Shown: piece after piece, positions 34,138-41,921 of the stretch
Layout of the letters: each line of letters starts with the position of its first letter
Position numbering within the stretch: the first letter of the stretch is position 1
Assembly (NCBI GenBank): GCA_016710325.1
Contig: JADJXK010000002.1
Span: 2,356,001-2,420,000 of the forward strand
DNA length: 64,000 bases
Direction of reading: 5' to 3'
From: Candidatus Leptofilum proximum
GTDB lineage: Bacteria; Chloroflexota; Anaerolineae; Promineifilales; Promineifilaceae
The notes under the pieces: model-generated
What the model saw: the letters and a program-made list of their open reading frames with translations, nothing else
The model's database searches: none
Told to the model about the DNA's origin: nothing
Position numbers and translations under genes: made by a program

Positions 34138-34899
34138 TCACAGGCGGTAATCCGCATCTTCCTTCGGCCAGAGCCGCCAGATGACCACCAGGTAGACCAG
34201 CCCGCTGAGCAAATAAACCGTGGGCAGGCGGTCGGCGGCGGTGAGTACGGGCGGTGGTCCCAACGCCACCCAAACGGTGAAGCTGTGCAGCGTCTGGATG
34301 AGCATCGTGCCCAAAAAGCTGCCGGTGCGCAGGCGAATGATGCCGTAAAAAACACCCCATACCATGAAGTAGAGCAGGCTGGGCAGGTCGCTGCTGAAAG
34401 CTTCCTGGAACAGCACAAAAGCCACCGCGCCAAAAGCAATGCCGCTGCCGACAGCGGCCGTCAGCCCGCCGCGCCACTCAGCCAGGGTGCGGAAGAGCAG
34501 GCCAAAGGCCCACAGCTGCACGGCAAAGGCTTCAAACAGCAGCAGGTAGATGAAGCTGCGGCCCGAATCGGCAGCGTCAAAATTGAATAGGATGAAGCTG
34601 GAACGGAACAGCAAAAAGGCCAGCCAGCCCAGGGTCGCAAAACCAATGCCCGCGAATAACGGCCGTCCACCCCGCAATCCCATCCCCGGCAGACCAATCC
34701 AAAACAGCCCCATAAACCAGCTGATCACCCCCAGGCCGCCCAAAATGGGGGCGTTGCTGCCTGCGCCGCCGCCCAGGACCAGCGTGAGGGCAAAGGGCAG
34801 CAGCAGGATCAGGACAAGGCGCACCGTCACGGGCAGCGCTGTTTTGGCCGACCGCGGGGAAGATTGTTTTTGAACGTGCTGATTCGATTTTTTCGCCAT
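34138..34899 (-). CDS. CPBP-like multi-spanning membrane protein lacking the glutamate pair
   Basis: 253 residues from the ATG at 34899 with about eight membrane segments after a basic N-terminus (MAKKSNQHVQKQ). The frame stays open far upstream, but that part translates repeats. The region FGLLFRTLAEWRG aligns with the EExxxR motif of CPBP/CAAX intramembrane proteases, with FG in place of the two glutamates; a histidine survives in TLHSFTVW. It may therefore be a non-catalytic relative. TACAAT eight bases before the start fits a leaderless or short-leader transcript. The CPBP assignment is moderate. Confidence 0.75.
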   Translation of the reverse strand: MAKKSNQHVQKQSSPRSAKTALPVTVRLVLILLLPFALTLVLGGGAGSNAPILGGLGVISWFMGLFWIGLPGMGLRGGRPLFAGIGFATLGWLAFLLFRSSFILFNFDAADSGRSFIYLLLFEAFAVQLWAFGLLFRTLAEWRGGLTAAVGSGIAFGAVAFVLFQEAFSSDLPSLLYFMVWGVFYGIIRLRTGSFLGTMLIQTLHSFTVWVALGPPPVLTAADRLPTVYLLSGLVYLVVIWRLWPKEDADYRL

Positions 34900-34953
34900 A
34901 GGGCTGGATTGTAACACTGATTTCAGGAGGTGGCATCGGCGCTGCAGAAATAT

Positions 34954-35042
34954 TAACCGCAGAGACGCGGAGAGCGCAGAGAAAAACAAATTGAGAGAAA
35001 ACGCAGGAAAAAACTTAGCGTCTTTGCGACTTTGCGTGAAAT
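34954..35042. repeat. GCAGAGACGCGGAGAGCGCAGAG repeat and related text
   Basis: accgcagagacgcggagagc on the left faces gtctttgcgactttgcgtga on the right. The left half recurs in frame at 24600 on the other strand. It fills the spacer between divergent genes. Confidence 0.65.
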
Positions 35043-35072
35043 TCAATGACAACTTGTTTGTAAACCCAAAGT

Positions 35073-35102
35073 TTGTTGCCGCGGCCCCTTTTCCGCTACA
35101 CT
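35073..35102 (+). promoter_or_regulatory. Possible promoter giving a leaderless MFS transcript
   Basis: TTGTTG (35073-35078), 18 bp spacer, TACACT (35097-35102), then only seven bases to the GTG at 35110, with no ribosome-binding site. Confidence 0.35.
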
Positions 35103-35109
35103 TCCGCCC

Positions 35110-36288
35110 GTGACCGACCCGAAACCAACCCGCCTTTCCTGGCAGCTGGCGCTGATTGCCCTGGCGCGGCTGTGCCTGAACACTGGCTTGCGCATGGTGT
35201 ACCCGTTTGCCCCTGCTTTTGCCCGCCAGCTGGACGTGCCGGTAACGGCCGTTTACCAACTCGTCACCATGCGCAATCTGGCCGGGTTCCTCAGCCCATT
35301 GTTTGGCCCCCTGTCAGAACGGTTTGGCCGCAAGACGGTGCTGTTTGGCGCCATGATTTTCTTCAGTGCAGGCTGCTTGCTGGTCTGGCTGTGGCCCAGC
35401 TACTGGCTTCTGGGGGCGGCGCTCATCGTCATTTCGCTGGCCAAGGTGATTTACGACCCGGCCATGCAGGCCTATGTAGGCGAGATGGTGCCTTACCGGC
35501 AGCGCGGCAAGGCCCTGGCCATCACTGAGCTTTCCTGGGCCGGGGCGCTGCTGGTGGGCGGGCCGCTGCTGGGCGTGGCCATCGAGCGGCAGGGTTGGTC
35601 GGCGGCGTTTTTCTGGCTGGGGCTGTTTGGGGTGGTGACGGCCGTTTTCCTGTACCGCTTCCTGCCCAAGGCCCAAAAAACAATCCCCGGGCGCGGCGCC
35701 AGCCTGGCCGACACCTGGCGCGTGGTGCGAGAGCATCCCGTCATCTGGGCGGCGATGGGGTACGCTGTCCTCAACATGGCGGGCAACGAAACCATCTTCC
35801 TGGTTTTTGGTGACTGGATGGAGCTGAGCTTTGGCCTCAGCCTGCTGGCCCTCGGTGCGTCGGCGAGCGTCATTGGCGGGGCGGAGATTGTGGGCGAGCT
35901 GTTTGCCGGTTGGTCGGTGGATCGCTTTGGCAAGCGGCCGGTCATTATCACCACGGGATTGCTGAATGCGCTCATCTGCCTGGTCATCCCGCTGACGGCG
36001 GGCAATCTCACCGCGGCGCTCAGCGCCTACTTTGCCCTGTTCCTGATGTTCGAAATTACCGTGGTGGGGGGTGTACCCCTCATGACCGAGATTGTGCCCT
36101 CGGCGCGCAGCGTGGTGATGTCTACCGTTTTGGCGGCCGGGGCATTGGGCCGGGCGCTGGGGTCGTGGTTGGGACCGTTTTTGTTCACCGAGTTCGGCTT
36201 TAGCAGCAATGGGGTGGTCTCTGCTATCATTACGGCCGTTGCCACCCTGGTGTTGGCGCTGTGGATTCGCGAGGGGCGGGAGGCGTAA
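35110..36288 (+). CDS. Major facilitator superfamily transporter
   Basis: 392 residues, 12 predicted membrane helices in two halves. The signature loop 2-3 motif reads GPLSERFGRKTVLFGAM, and the equivalent in the second half is GWSVDRFGKRPVIITTG. Ends in a short basic tail. The substrate cannot be inferred; the pattern is that of drug or metabolite exporters. GTG start without a ribosome site. Confidence 0.92.
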   Translation: MTDPKPTRLSWQLALIALARLCLNTGLRMVYPFAPAFARQLDVPVTAVYQLVTMRNLAGFLSPLFGPLSERFGRKTVLFGAMIFFSAGCLLVWLWPSYWLLGAALIVISLAKVIYDPAMQAYVGEMVPYRQRGKALAITELSWAGALLVGGPLLGVAIERQGWSAAFFWLGLFGVVTAVFLYRFLPKAQKTIPGRGASLADTWRVVREHPVIWAAMGYAVLNMAGNETIFLVFGDWMELSFGLSLLALGASASVIGGAEIVGELFAGWSVDRFGKRPVIITTGLLNALICLVIPLTAGNLTAALSAYFALFLMFEITVVGGVPLMTEIVPSARSVVMSTVLAAGALGRALGSWLGPFLFTEFGFSSNGVVSAIITAVATLVLALWIREGREA

Positions 36289-36322
36289 CGGTAAGCAGTC
36301 ATCGGTACACGGTGATCGGTTT
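36289..36322. repeat. Partial CGGTAAgC/CGGTgATCGG-family repeat
   Basis: cggtaagcagtcatcggtac and acggtgatcggtttgg follow the MFS gene; one arm only of the family seen at 13330 and 34072. Confidence 0.5.
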
Positions 36323-36343
36323 GGAGAAAAAGCGAGGTATTGA

Positions 36344-36535
36344 ATGGACACAGTTTTGAACATGGAAACGGCCGAATTAACCCGGCTGGCAATTATTGCG
36401 GTGATTTTGTTGGCGGGCCTCTTTTTTGCGCGGCTGGCGTTTAAGCTCACCGCGTCGCTGATGCGCATTGGCTGCCTGGCCATCTTCCTGATCGTGGCCG
36501 CCATTGCTCTGATGCAGATGTTTGGCGGCTCTTGA
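36344..36535 (+). CDS. Small protein with two membrane helices
   Basis: 63 residues. GAGG lies upstream of the ATG at good spacing. Two hydrophobic helices (LAIIAVILLAGLFFARLAF and IGCLAIFLIVAAIALMQMF) are joined by a short polar turn, giving a helical hairpin with both ends on one side. Function unknown. It follows the MFS gene by 55 bp and may be co-transcribed with it. Confidence 0.65.
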   Translation: MDTVLNMETAELTRLAIIAVILLAGLFFARLAFKLTASLMRIGCLAIFLIVAAIALMQMFGGS

Positions 36536-36653
36536 AAACGGCCGTCTCCCCCCGTCCATTGGGCAAATAAGACAAATCACACACGCCAATTTCCTTTGCC
36601 ATGTGGCCAAACTGCCTAACGGCCGTTCGCCCACCCGCGCCCCTTCCGGCCAA

Positions 36654-36682
36654 TTGGCTAATTCTTTAAGCCATGTCATAAT
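36654..36682 (+). promoter_or_regulatory. Putative promoter of the amino-acid ABC importer
   Basis: TTGGCT (36654-36659), 17 bp spacer, CATAAT (36677-36682), about 60 bp before the binding-protein start. Confidence 0.5.
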
Positions 36683-36748
36683 TATGGCTCCCAAAAGACG
36701 CCGCCAGCCTCGCCTGGCAAACTATTTTATTTCCGAAAGGAAGGAGAG

Positions 36749-37669
36749 ATGCAGATTATGAAAATGCAACGTTTGATTTGGTTAATTGGTTTGATCCTGC
36801 TCGCCTTAACCGTGGTCGCCTGTGGCGGTGGTGGCGACGAACCCGCCGCTGAGGACACCACCAGCGATACGGCCGCAGAAACCACCAGCGAAGATGAGGC
36901 CATGGAAGAAGAAACCATGGACGAGGAAACCAGTGGTTTGCCCGACCTGGAAGGGCGCGAAGTCACCATCGCTGTGGAAAACGCCTACCTGCCCTTCAAC
37001 TACATCGATCCCACCACTGGCGAACCGGCTGGCTGGGACTACGATGTGTGGAACGAGATTTGCCGTCTCATCAACTGCACGCCTGTCTACGTCGAAGCTG
37101 GCTGGGAAGGCATGATCCAGGCCGTAGCCGATGGCCAGTATGACGCCGCCGCTGACGGCATCACCATCACCGAGGACCGCGCCGAAATTGTGGACTTTTC
37201 CATCGGCTACATCAACATCGAGCAGCGCCTGCTGGTACGTAAAGACGAAGACCGCATCGAAAGCATCGACGACATTGTGAACAATGATGAACTGGTGTTG
37301 GGCACGCAAACCGGCACCACCAACTACGAAACCGCCCTGCAGTACCTGCCGGAAGACCGCATCCAGGCCTTTGAGCAGTTCCCCTTCGCCGTGCAGGCAC
37401 TCATCGCCGGTGACATCGACGCCGTCATCATTGATGAAATTGCCGGTCAGGGTTACCTGGGCGAAAATGCCGATGTGCTTGAGTTGGTTGGTCCTTCCAT
37501 GTCCAGCGACCAGCTGGGCTTCATCTACCCCAAGGGCAGCGATCTGGTTGAACCGGTCAACGCTGCGTTGGGCGAGCTGGCGCAAAACGGCTTCCTGCAA
37601 GAGGTGAATCTGCAATACTTTGGCCCGAACTTCACCATCACATACGACGATTTGTTCCCGGAAGAGTAA
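36749..37669 (+). CDS. Amino-acid ABC transporter substrate-binding lipoprotein
   Basis: 306 residues. AAGGAG lies just upstream; the start may be the ATG at 36749 or the one at 36758. A lipoprotein signal peptide (LIWLIGLILLALTVVAC) ends at the lipobox cysteine, then a Gly/acidic linker and a family 3 binding protein: VTIAVENAYLPFNYIDPTTGEPAGWDYD, AADGITITEDRAEIVDFS, and GTQTGTTNYE. The family binds polar amino acids; ligand not determined. First gene of the three-gene importer. Confidence 0.94.
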   Translation: MQIMKMQRLIWLIGLILLALTVVACGGGGDEPAAEDTTSDTAAETTSEDEAMEEETMDEETSGLPDLEGREVTIAVENAYLPFNYIDPTTGEPAGWDYDVWNEICRLINCTPVYVEAGWEGMIQAVADGQYDAAADGITITEDRAEIVDFSIGYINIEQRLLVRKDEDRIESIDDIVNNDELVLGTQTGTTNYETALQYLPEDRIQAFEQFPFAVQALIAGDIDAVIIDEIAGQGYLGENADVLELVGPSMSSDQLGFIYPKGSDLVEPVNAALGELAQNGFLQEVNLQYFGPNFTITYDDLFPEE

Positions 37670-37725
37670 CGGCCGTTTAACTGCAAAATAATTCGTGTGT
37701 AAACATTTACAAGCGGGTTAAGAGT

Positions 37726-37768
37726 AGAAGCGTCAGTTATTCATTTAACTGGCGCTTCTTGCTTTTTC
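37726..37768 (+). terminator. Terminator/attenuator hairpin between binding protein and permease
   Basis: AGAAGCGTCAGTTA (37726-37739) pairs with TAACTGGCGCTTCT (37746-37759), one G-U pair, six-base loop, followed by TGCTTTTTC. Partial read-through would give more binding protein than membrane subunits. Confidence 0.8.
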
Positions 37769-37830
37769 ATCGGCTTCACAGTAGCAAGGTCGGCAGGGAA
37801 ACGGCCGTACCACCTACAGGAGAAACAACC

Positions 37831-38643
37831 ATGGCTGGACCCGAAGTTACTCCTCAGTTCTTAACCGAATCGCGCAGCCGCAGCGAACCAGTTGTCGCCT
37901 GGCGCGAATTCCCCTGGTGGCTGGTCGCCATCTTCATCTTTCTGGGCGTCATGACCTATCTCATCATCACCGACCCCGAGGTAAACCAGGCATTTGTTTT
38001 TATCTTTCCCGGCATCACCACCACACTTTACCTGACACTGGGCGGCTTTGGTCTGGCGCTGGTGTTTGGCCTGCTGGCTGGCTTGGGCCGCATCAGCCAA
38101 AACCGGCTCATTCGCAACATTGCCATTACCTACGTGGAATTTATTCGCGGCGTGCCTACCCTGGTGCTCATTCTCACACTCGCCTTTGTCCTCGTCCCTG
38201 CCGTCAGCGACAGCATCGGCATCGATAACCGCGATGTCTCCATCGAGCTGCGCGCCATCCTGGCCCTGGCCATCATCTACGGCGCCTTCCTCGCCGAGAT
38301 TTTCCGCGCCGGCATCGAATCGATTTCCAAAGGGCAGATGGAAGCAGCCCGCTCTCTGGGTATGACCACCCGGCAGGCCATGCAGTACATCATCCTGCCC
38401 CAGGCCATCCGCAATATTTCGCCTGCCCTGGGCAATGACTTCATCGCCATGCTCAAGGATTCTTCGCTGGCCTCCGTCCTGGCCGTGCGCGAGCTGACGC
38501 AGCGCTCCCGCCTCCACGCAGGCAGCACCTTTCGGTTTCCTGAAGCCTACCTGGTCATCGTCTTCCTGTACCTGGCTATGACTATTACCCTCAGCTTGCT
38601 GCTGCGCTGGTACGAACGGCGCCTTCGTGTGGGAGAACGGTAA
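37831..38643 (+). CDS. Amino-acid ABC transporter permease (HisM/GlnP family)
   Basis: 270 residues from the ATG at 37831 with AGGAG upstream; an earlier in-frame ATG (37759) lies in the terminator hairpin. Membrane segments start at WWLVAIFIFLGVMTYLI. Family blocks are TYVEFIRGVPTLVLILTLAFVLVP and the EAA loop SISKGQMEAARSLGMTTRQAMQYIILPQAIRNISPALGNDF that contacts the ATPase. The stop is followed three bases later by the ATPase start. Only one permease is present, so a homodimer is likely. Confidence 0.95.
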   Translation: MAGPEVTPQFLTESRSRSEPVVAWREFPWWLVAIFIFLGVMTYLIITDPEVNQAFVFIFPGITTTLYLTLGGFGLALVFGLLAGLGRISQNRLIRNIAITYVEFIRGVPTLVLILTLAFVLVPAVSDSIGIDNRDVSIELRAILALAIIYGAFLAEIFRAGIESISKGQMEAARSLGMTTRQAMQYIILPQAIRNISPALGNDFIAMLKDSSLASVLAVRELTQRSRLHAGSTFRFPEAYLVIVFLYLAMTITLSLLLRWYERRLRVGER

Positions 38644-38646
38644 ACC

Positions 38647-39384
38647 ATGAACGATATGATTGTCATTCAAGACTTACACAAATACTTCGGCCACATCGAA
38701 GCCGTCAAAGGGGTCGATTTGACCATTCACCAGGGAGAGGTGGTCATCATCATTGGCCCCAGTGGCTCCGGCAAGAGTACCGTCTTGCGCTGCATCAACC
38801 ACCTGGAAACACCGACCAGCGGCGCCATCTACATCGAAGGGCTGCATCTGGAAGATAAAAAGACCAACATCAATGCGGTGCGCGCCGAAGTGGGCATGGT
38901 GTTCCAGCAGTTTAACCTCTTCCCTCACCTCACTGCCCTGGAAAACGTCACCATTGCCCAGCGGCTGGTGCGCAAACGCGACAAAGCCGAAGCCGAGCGC
39001 ATCGGCATGGAGCAGCTGGAGCGCGTGGGCATCCCGGAAAAGGCCAACGCCTACCCGCGCCAGCTCTCCGGCGGGCAGCAGCAGCGGGTGGCCATCGCCC
39101 GCTCCCTGGCCATGAACCCAAAAATTATGCTGTTTGACGAGCCCACCAGTGCCCTGGACCCGGAAATGATCAAGGAGGTGCTGGACGTCATGCTGGACCT
39201 GGCCAAAGAGGGCATGACGATGGTGGTGGTGACGCATGAAATGGGTTTTGCCCGCGCCGCCGCCGGCCGCATGGTGTTTATGGATGGCGGGCAGGTGGTA
39301 GAAATTGCCACACCGGAAGAACTGTACAACAACCCGCAGCACCAGCGCACCAAGCTGTTCCTGAGCAAGATTTTGACGCATTAG
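38647..39384 (+). CDS. Amino-acid ABC transporter ATP-binding protein (GlnQ/HisP family)
   Basis: 245 residues. Walker A GPSGSGKST, Q-loop MVFQQFNLFPHLTALENV, signature LSGGQQQRVAIARSLAM, Walker B IMLFDEPTSALDPEMI and switch histidine VVTHEMGFA, all diagnostic of the polar amino-acid importer ATPases. It is the last gene of the importer; a strong hairpin repeat follows at 39409. No ACGGCCGT occurs between ~37810 and 39860, so the permease and ATPase genes are free of it. Confidence 0.97.
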   Translation: MNDMIVIQDLHKYFGHIEAVKGVDLTIHQGEVVIIIGPSGSGKSTVLRCINHLETPTSGAIYIEGLHLEDKKTNINAVRAEVGMVFQQFNLFPHLTALENVTIAQRLVRKRDKAEAERIGMEQLERVGIPEKANAYPRQLSGGQQQRVAIARSLAMNPKIMLFDEPTSALDPEMIKEVLDVMLDLAKEGMTMVVVTHEMGFARAAAGRMVFMDGGQVVEIATPEELYNNPQHQRTKLFLSKILTH

Positions 39385-39408
39385 CTTCACTAAATTTGTA
39401 CTTTAGCT

Positions 39409-39463
39409 TGTCCTTCCCGCGAAGGCGGGAATCCAGTGGACTCCCGCCTTCGCGGGAAGGACA
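39409..39463. repeat. Palindromic element with 22 bp perfect arms
   Basis: Arms 39409-39430 (tgtccttcccgcgaaggcgg...) and 39442-39463 are exact complements over an 11-base loop. It lies between the importer and the CHAT operon and may isolate them transcriptionally. Confidence 0.88.
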
Positions 39464-39556
39464 GGTAAGTTGGTTAGTTGCCCGGTTAATTTTTTAATCC
39501 ACAACAGGTTTGGTCGTTCGCATCTGAGGATGCTACGCCTCATTCTGCAAAATGGC

Positions 39557-39584
39557 TTGACATCTGGGCCAAGCTTTGTATGAT
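39557..39584 (+). promoter_or_regulatory. Strong sigma70-type promoter of the CHAT/nuclease/methyltransferase operon
   Basis: TTGACA (39557-39562, perfect), 16 bp spacer, TATGAT (39579-39584, five of six), giving a leader of about 40 bases to the ATG at 39632. It is the best consensus promoter noticed in the window. Confidence 0.7.
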
Positions 39585-39631
39585 GCAGGCATCCACGCCA
39601 AGTGCACCAAGTACAGAAAGAGAGCATTTGC

Positions 39632-41068
39632 ATGTCTGAATATCGCCACATATACCAACTCATCGAAGCTGTTTTTAACCTGGACGGCATCCGCGAGCTT
39701 TGCATGGAAGTTAAGTTAGACACAGGCATTGATTTGCAGTACGAGAACCTGGCCGGTGATACTATCCGCCGCAAAGCACAGGAACTGCAGGAGTTTGCCC
39801 GGCGTAATATGATTACGCCGGAACTGCTGCTGGCCATTCATCGCCTGCAGCCACGGGCCGATTTACGGCCGTTTGGCGGCCCAGCTCCCGATTTATCTAA
39901 GCCAGAACGGCCTGTTGAAAAAGAGGAAAATGGAGGAAACCAAGGCAAACCAGTTGAGCCAATTCTGCCAAAAACGGTTTACGACAATTTTGACATTACG
40001 ATACGGCCGTCTGGCACCTCAAATGCCTACCGCATTGAAGCCAAATCACCCAATGGCGAAGCCTCAGCAGCCGCCCCCCAGGTTTTTCCTTTTGAGAACG
40101 ATGAGTACCAATATCTGGCGCGCTCATTGCGCGATGTGCAGATTTCTGAGCCGCAGTTTGCTAACGACATGGGTGAACTGCTGCGTCGGTTTTTGTTTCC
40201 GGCACCGATTCAGGAGCTGTTTAGCACCACGCTAAACGTCTCGCGGGCACAGGGCAAAGACGGTATTCGGGTGCGGATCAACATCAACCAGGAATCGAGC
40301 GAGTTGTACCAGGTGCCCTGGGAGTATTGCCGGGACGACAAATCGTTTTTGTCGCTGAATGCAGACACACCGCTGGTGCGCTACATGCCCACGAATCGAA
40401 CCCCCGCCCCCATTTCAGTGCCCAGCCCCGTGAAAATCTTGCTGGCCTGGGCCAATCCGCAAGACCTGGCGCAGCTGGACGTGCAAAGCGAAATCGACGC
40501 CGTAAAGGATGCACTGGCGGCATTCACAGCTTCTGGTAAGGTGGTGATTGAGGAACTGCCAAACGCAACGTCTTCGACTTTGGCATCAAAAGTACGGCAA
40601 AATCCACCCCACATTTTCCACTTTATCGGCCATGGCGCGCTGCTGCCGTCTGGTGGTGGGGCATTGGCGTTGGACAACGGCCGTAATTCTCACGTCCTTC
40701 TAGACGGCGACCGTATGCTGCGGCTGTTCCAGGGTGATGACACCAAGCTCATCATCCTCAGCGCCTGCCAGTCGGGTGCTATGTCTGACAAGTCGGACAA
40801 ATCTAGTTCTTCTGAAGCGTTTATGGGGCTGGCGCCCAAGCTGGTGTGGGGTGGTCTGCCCGCCGTCGTGGCCATGCAGTACGACCTGCCCAACCAGGCA
40901 GCACGGCCGTTTATGCAAACCCTCTACGAATTTTTGGCGCTGGGCCGGCCACTGGATACGGCCGTTACCGAAGCCCGCATCGGCCTGGACTTCAACATCC
41001 TGGAAAGTCCGTACTGGGGCATCCCCGTGCTCTTTATGCGCGCCCCGGACGGCAATATCTGGGCCTGA
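39632..41068 (+). CDS. CHAT-domain (caspase-like) protease with effector-associated-type N-terminal domain
   Basis: 478 residues from the ATG at 39632. Residues ~1-75 form a small helical domain (IYQLIEAVFNLDGIRELCM...ELQEFARRNMITPELLLAI) with the pattern of bacterial effector-associated (Death-like) adaptor domains, which dock effectors onto partners carrying the same domain. After a variable linker, residues ~160-470 are a CHAT domain with the catalytic dyad His334 (HFIGHGALL) and Cys379 (LSACQSGA) and the C-terminal VWGGLPAVVAMQYDLPN. CHAT proteases act as death or signalling effectors in prokaryotic conflict systems. It starts a three-gene operon. The effector-domain call is by pattern, not by search. 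Confidence 0.87.
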   Translation: MSEYRHIYQLIEAVFNLDGIRELCMEVKLDTGIDLQYENLAGDTIRRKAQELQEFARRNMITPELLLAIHRLQPRADLRPFGGPAPDLSKPERPVEKEENGGNQGKPVEPILPKTVYDNFDITIRPSGTSNAYRIEAKSPNGEASAAAPQVFPFENDEYQYLARSLRDVQISEPQFANDMGELLRRFLFPAPIQELFSTTLNVSRAQGKDGIRVRININQESSELYQVPWEYCRDDKSFLSLNADTPLVRYMPTNRTPAPISVPSPVKILLAWANPQDLAQLDVQSEIDAVKDALAAFTASGKVVIEELPNATSSTLASKVRQNPPHIFHFIGHGALLPSGGGALALDNGRNSHVLLDGDRMLRLFQGDDTKLIILSACQSGAMSDKSDKSSSSEAFMGLAPKLVWGGLPAVVAMQYDLPNQAARPFMQTLYEFLALGRPLDTAVTEARIGLDFNILESPYWGIPVLFMRAPDGNIWA

Positions 41069-41092
41069 AAAAGCAATTACCCAATTACCTTT

Positions 41093-41914
41093 ATGGACAC
41101 TCGCCTCAGCTTAAGCCAATACAAACTGGCCACTTTCCTGGCCTGCCAGCGCCGCTTCCAGCTGCGCTATCTGCGCCGCCTGCCCTGGCCCGCCACGCCG
41201 CTGCCCGAGCGCACCGAGCAGCTTCTGCAGCACGGGCAGGAATTTCACCAGCTGGTCGAGCAACATTTTCTGGGGCTGCCAGTGACGCCATCAACCATCC
41301 CTAACGAGCAAGTGCGGCAGTGGTGGCAGGCGTTTGTGACTCATTCACCCGTGCCAGAACTGCCCACCAACACCCGCTTCTTGCCAGAAACGGGGTTGAC
41401 GGTGCCGCTGGGAAACCACTTGTTGTACGGCCGTTTTGACCTGCTCGTGTTGGGCAAAGATGAACAGGAACGGCCGTTTGCCCACGTGTTCGACTGGAAA
41501 ACCGGCCGCCCCGCCGACGCCGCCACGTTAAAAAGCCGCTGGCAAACTCGCCTTTACCTGGCCCTGCTGGCCGAAGGTGGCAGCGCCTTCTGGTCGCAAA
41601 ATGGCCAGTTATCTCCAGAGCAAATCAGCCTGACTTACTGGTACGTGCAGGAACCGGCCGCGCCAGTTACGATTGGCTACAGTGCCGGGGAACATCAAGC
41701 AAATTGGGCCGACCTACAGCAAATCGCCGCCCGGCTGGACGAAGCCAGCGCCGCCAACACCTGGCCGCTCACCGACGACTGGAGCGAGTGCCGCGAATGT
41801 GCCTACCAGATTTACTGCGGGCGGCAGGGCGCAGGCACGGCCGTTCCCGAGATCGACGAAGCGGAAGAACCCGCCCGGCCCGACGAACGGCTGCTCCTGC
41901 CGGAACGCCCCTAG
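41093..41914 (+). CDS. Cas4/RecB-type PD-(D/E)XK nuclease with Fe-S cysteines
   Basis: 273 residues. Nuclease core: Asp116 in LYGRFDLLV, Asp134 and Lys136 in HVFDWKTGRP, and QTRLY as the QxxxY motif (151-155). Four cysteines (C18 in FLACQRRFQL; C233, C236, C242 in CRECAYQIYC) are placed as in Cas4 and AddB, where they hold a 4Fe-4S cluster. Such enzymes trim DNA ends or unwound DNA. No cas genes or CRISPR array are in the window, so it is not a CRISPR Cas4 here. It follows the CHAT gene by 24 bp and precedes the methyltransferase by 7 bp. Confidence 0.9.
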   Translation: MDTRLSLSQYKLATFLACQRRFQLRYLRRLPWPATPLPERTEQLLQHGQEFHQLVEQHFLGLPVTPSTIPNEQVRQWWQAFVTHSPVPELPTNTRFLPETGLTVPLGNHLLYGRFDLLVLGKDEQERPFAHVFDWKTGRPADAATLKSRWQTRLYLALLAEGGSAFWSQNGQLSPEQISLTYWYVQEPAAPVTIGYSAGEHQANWADLQQIAARLDEASAANTWPLTDDWSECRECAYQIYCGRQGAGTAVPEIDEAEEPARPDERLLLPERP

Positions 41915-41921
41915 GCCATCC

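Noticed and set aside
35314..36504. 396-residue minus-strand ORF opposite the MFS gene
   Set aside because: Shadow frame; the plus-strand transporter has clear family motifs and membrane helices.
36804..37615. 269-residue minus-strand ORF opposite the substrate-binding protein
   Set aside because: Shadow of a clear lipoprotein gene; no signals of its own.
41093..41914. CRISPR-associated Cas4
   Set aside because: The motifs fit Cas4-type nucleases, but no cas genes and no repeat-spacer array were found in the window.
41673..41921. N-terminal extension of the THUMP-like methyltransferase
   Set aside because: It overlaps the nuclease gene in another frame and translates to a Pro/Arg/Thr-rich sequence; the ATG at 41922 gives the family-like N-terminus.
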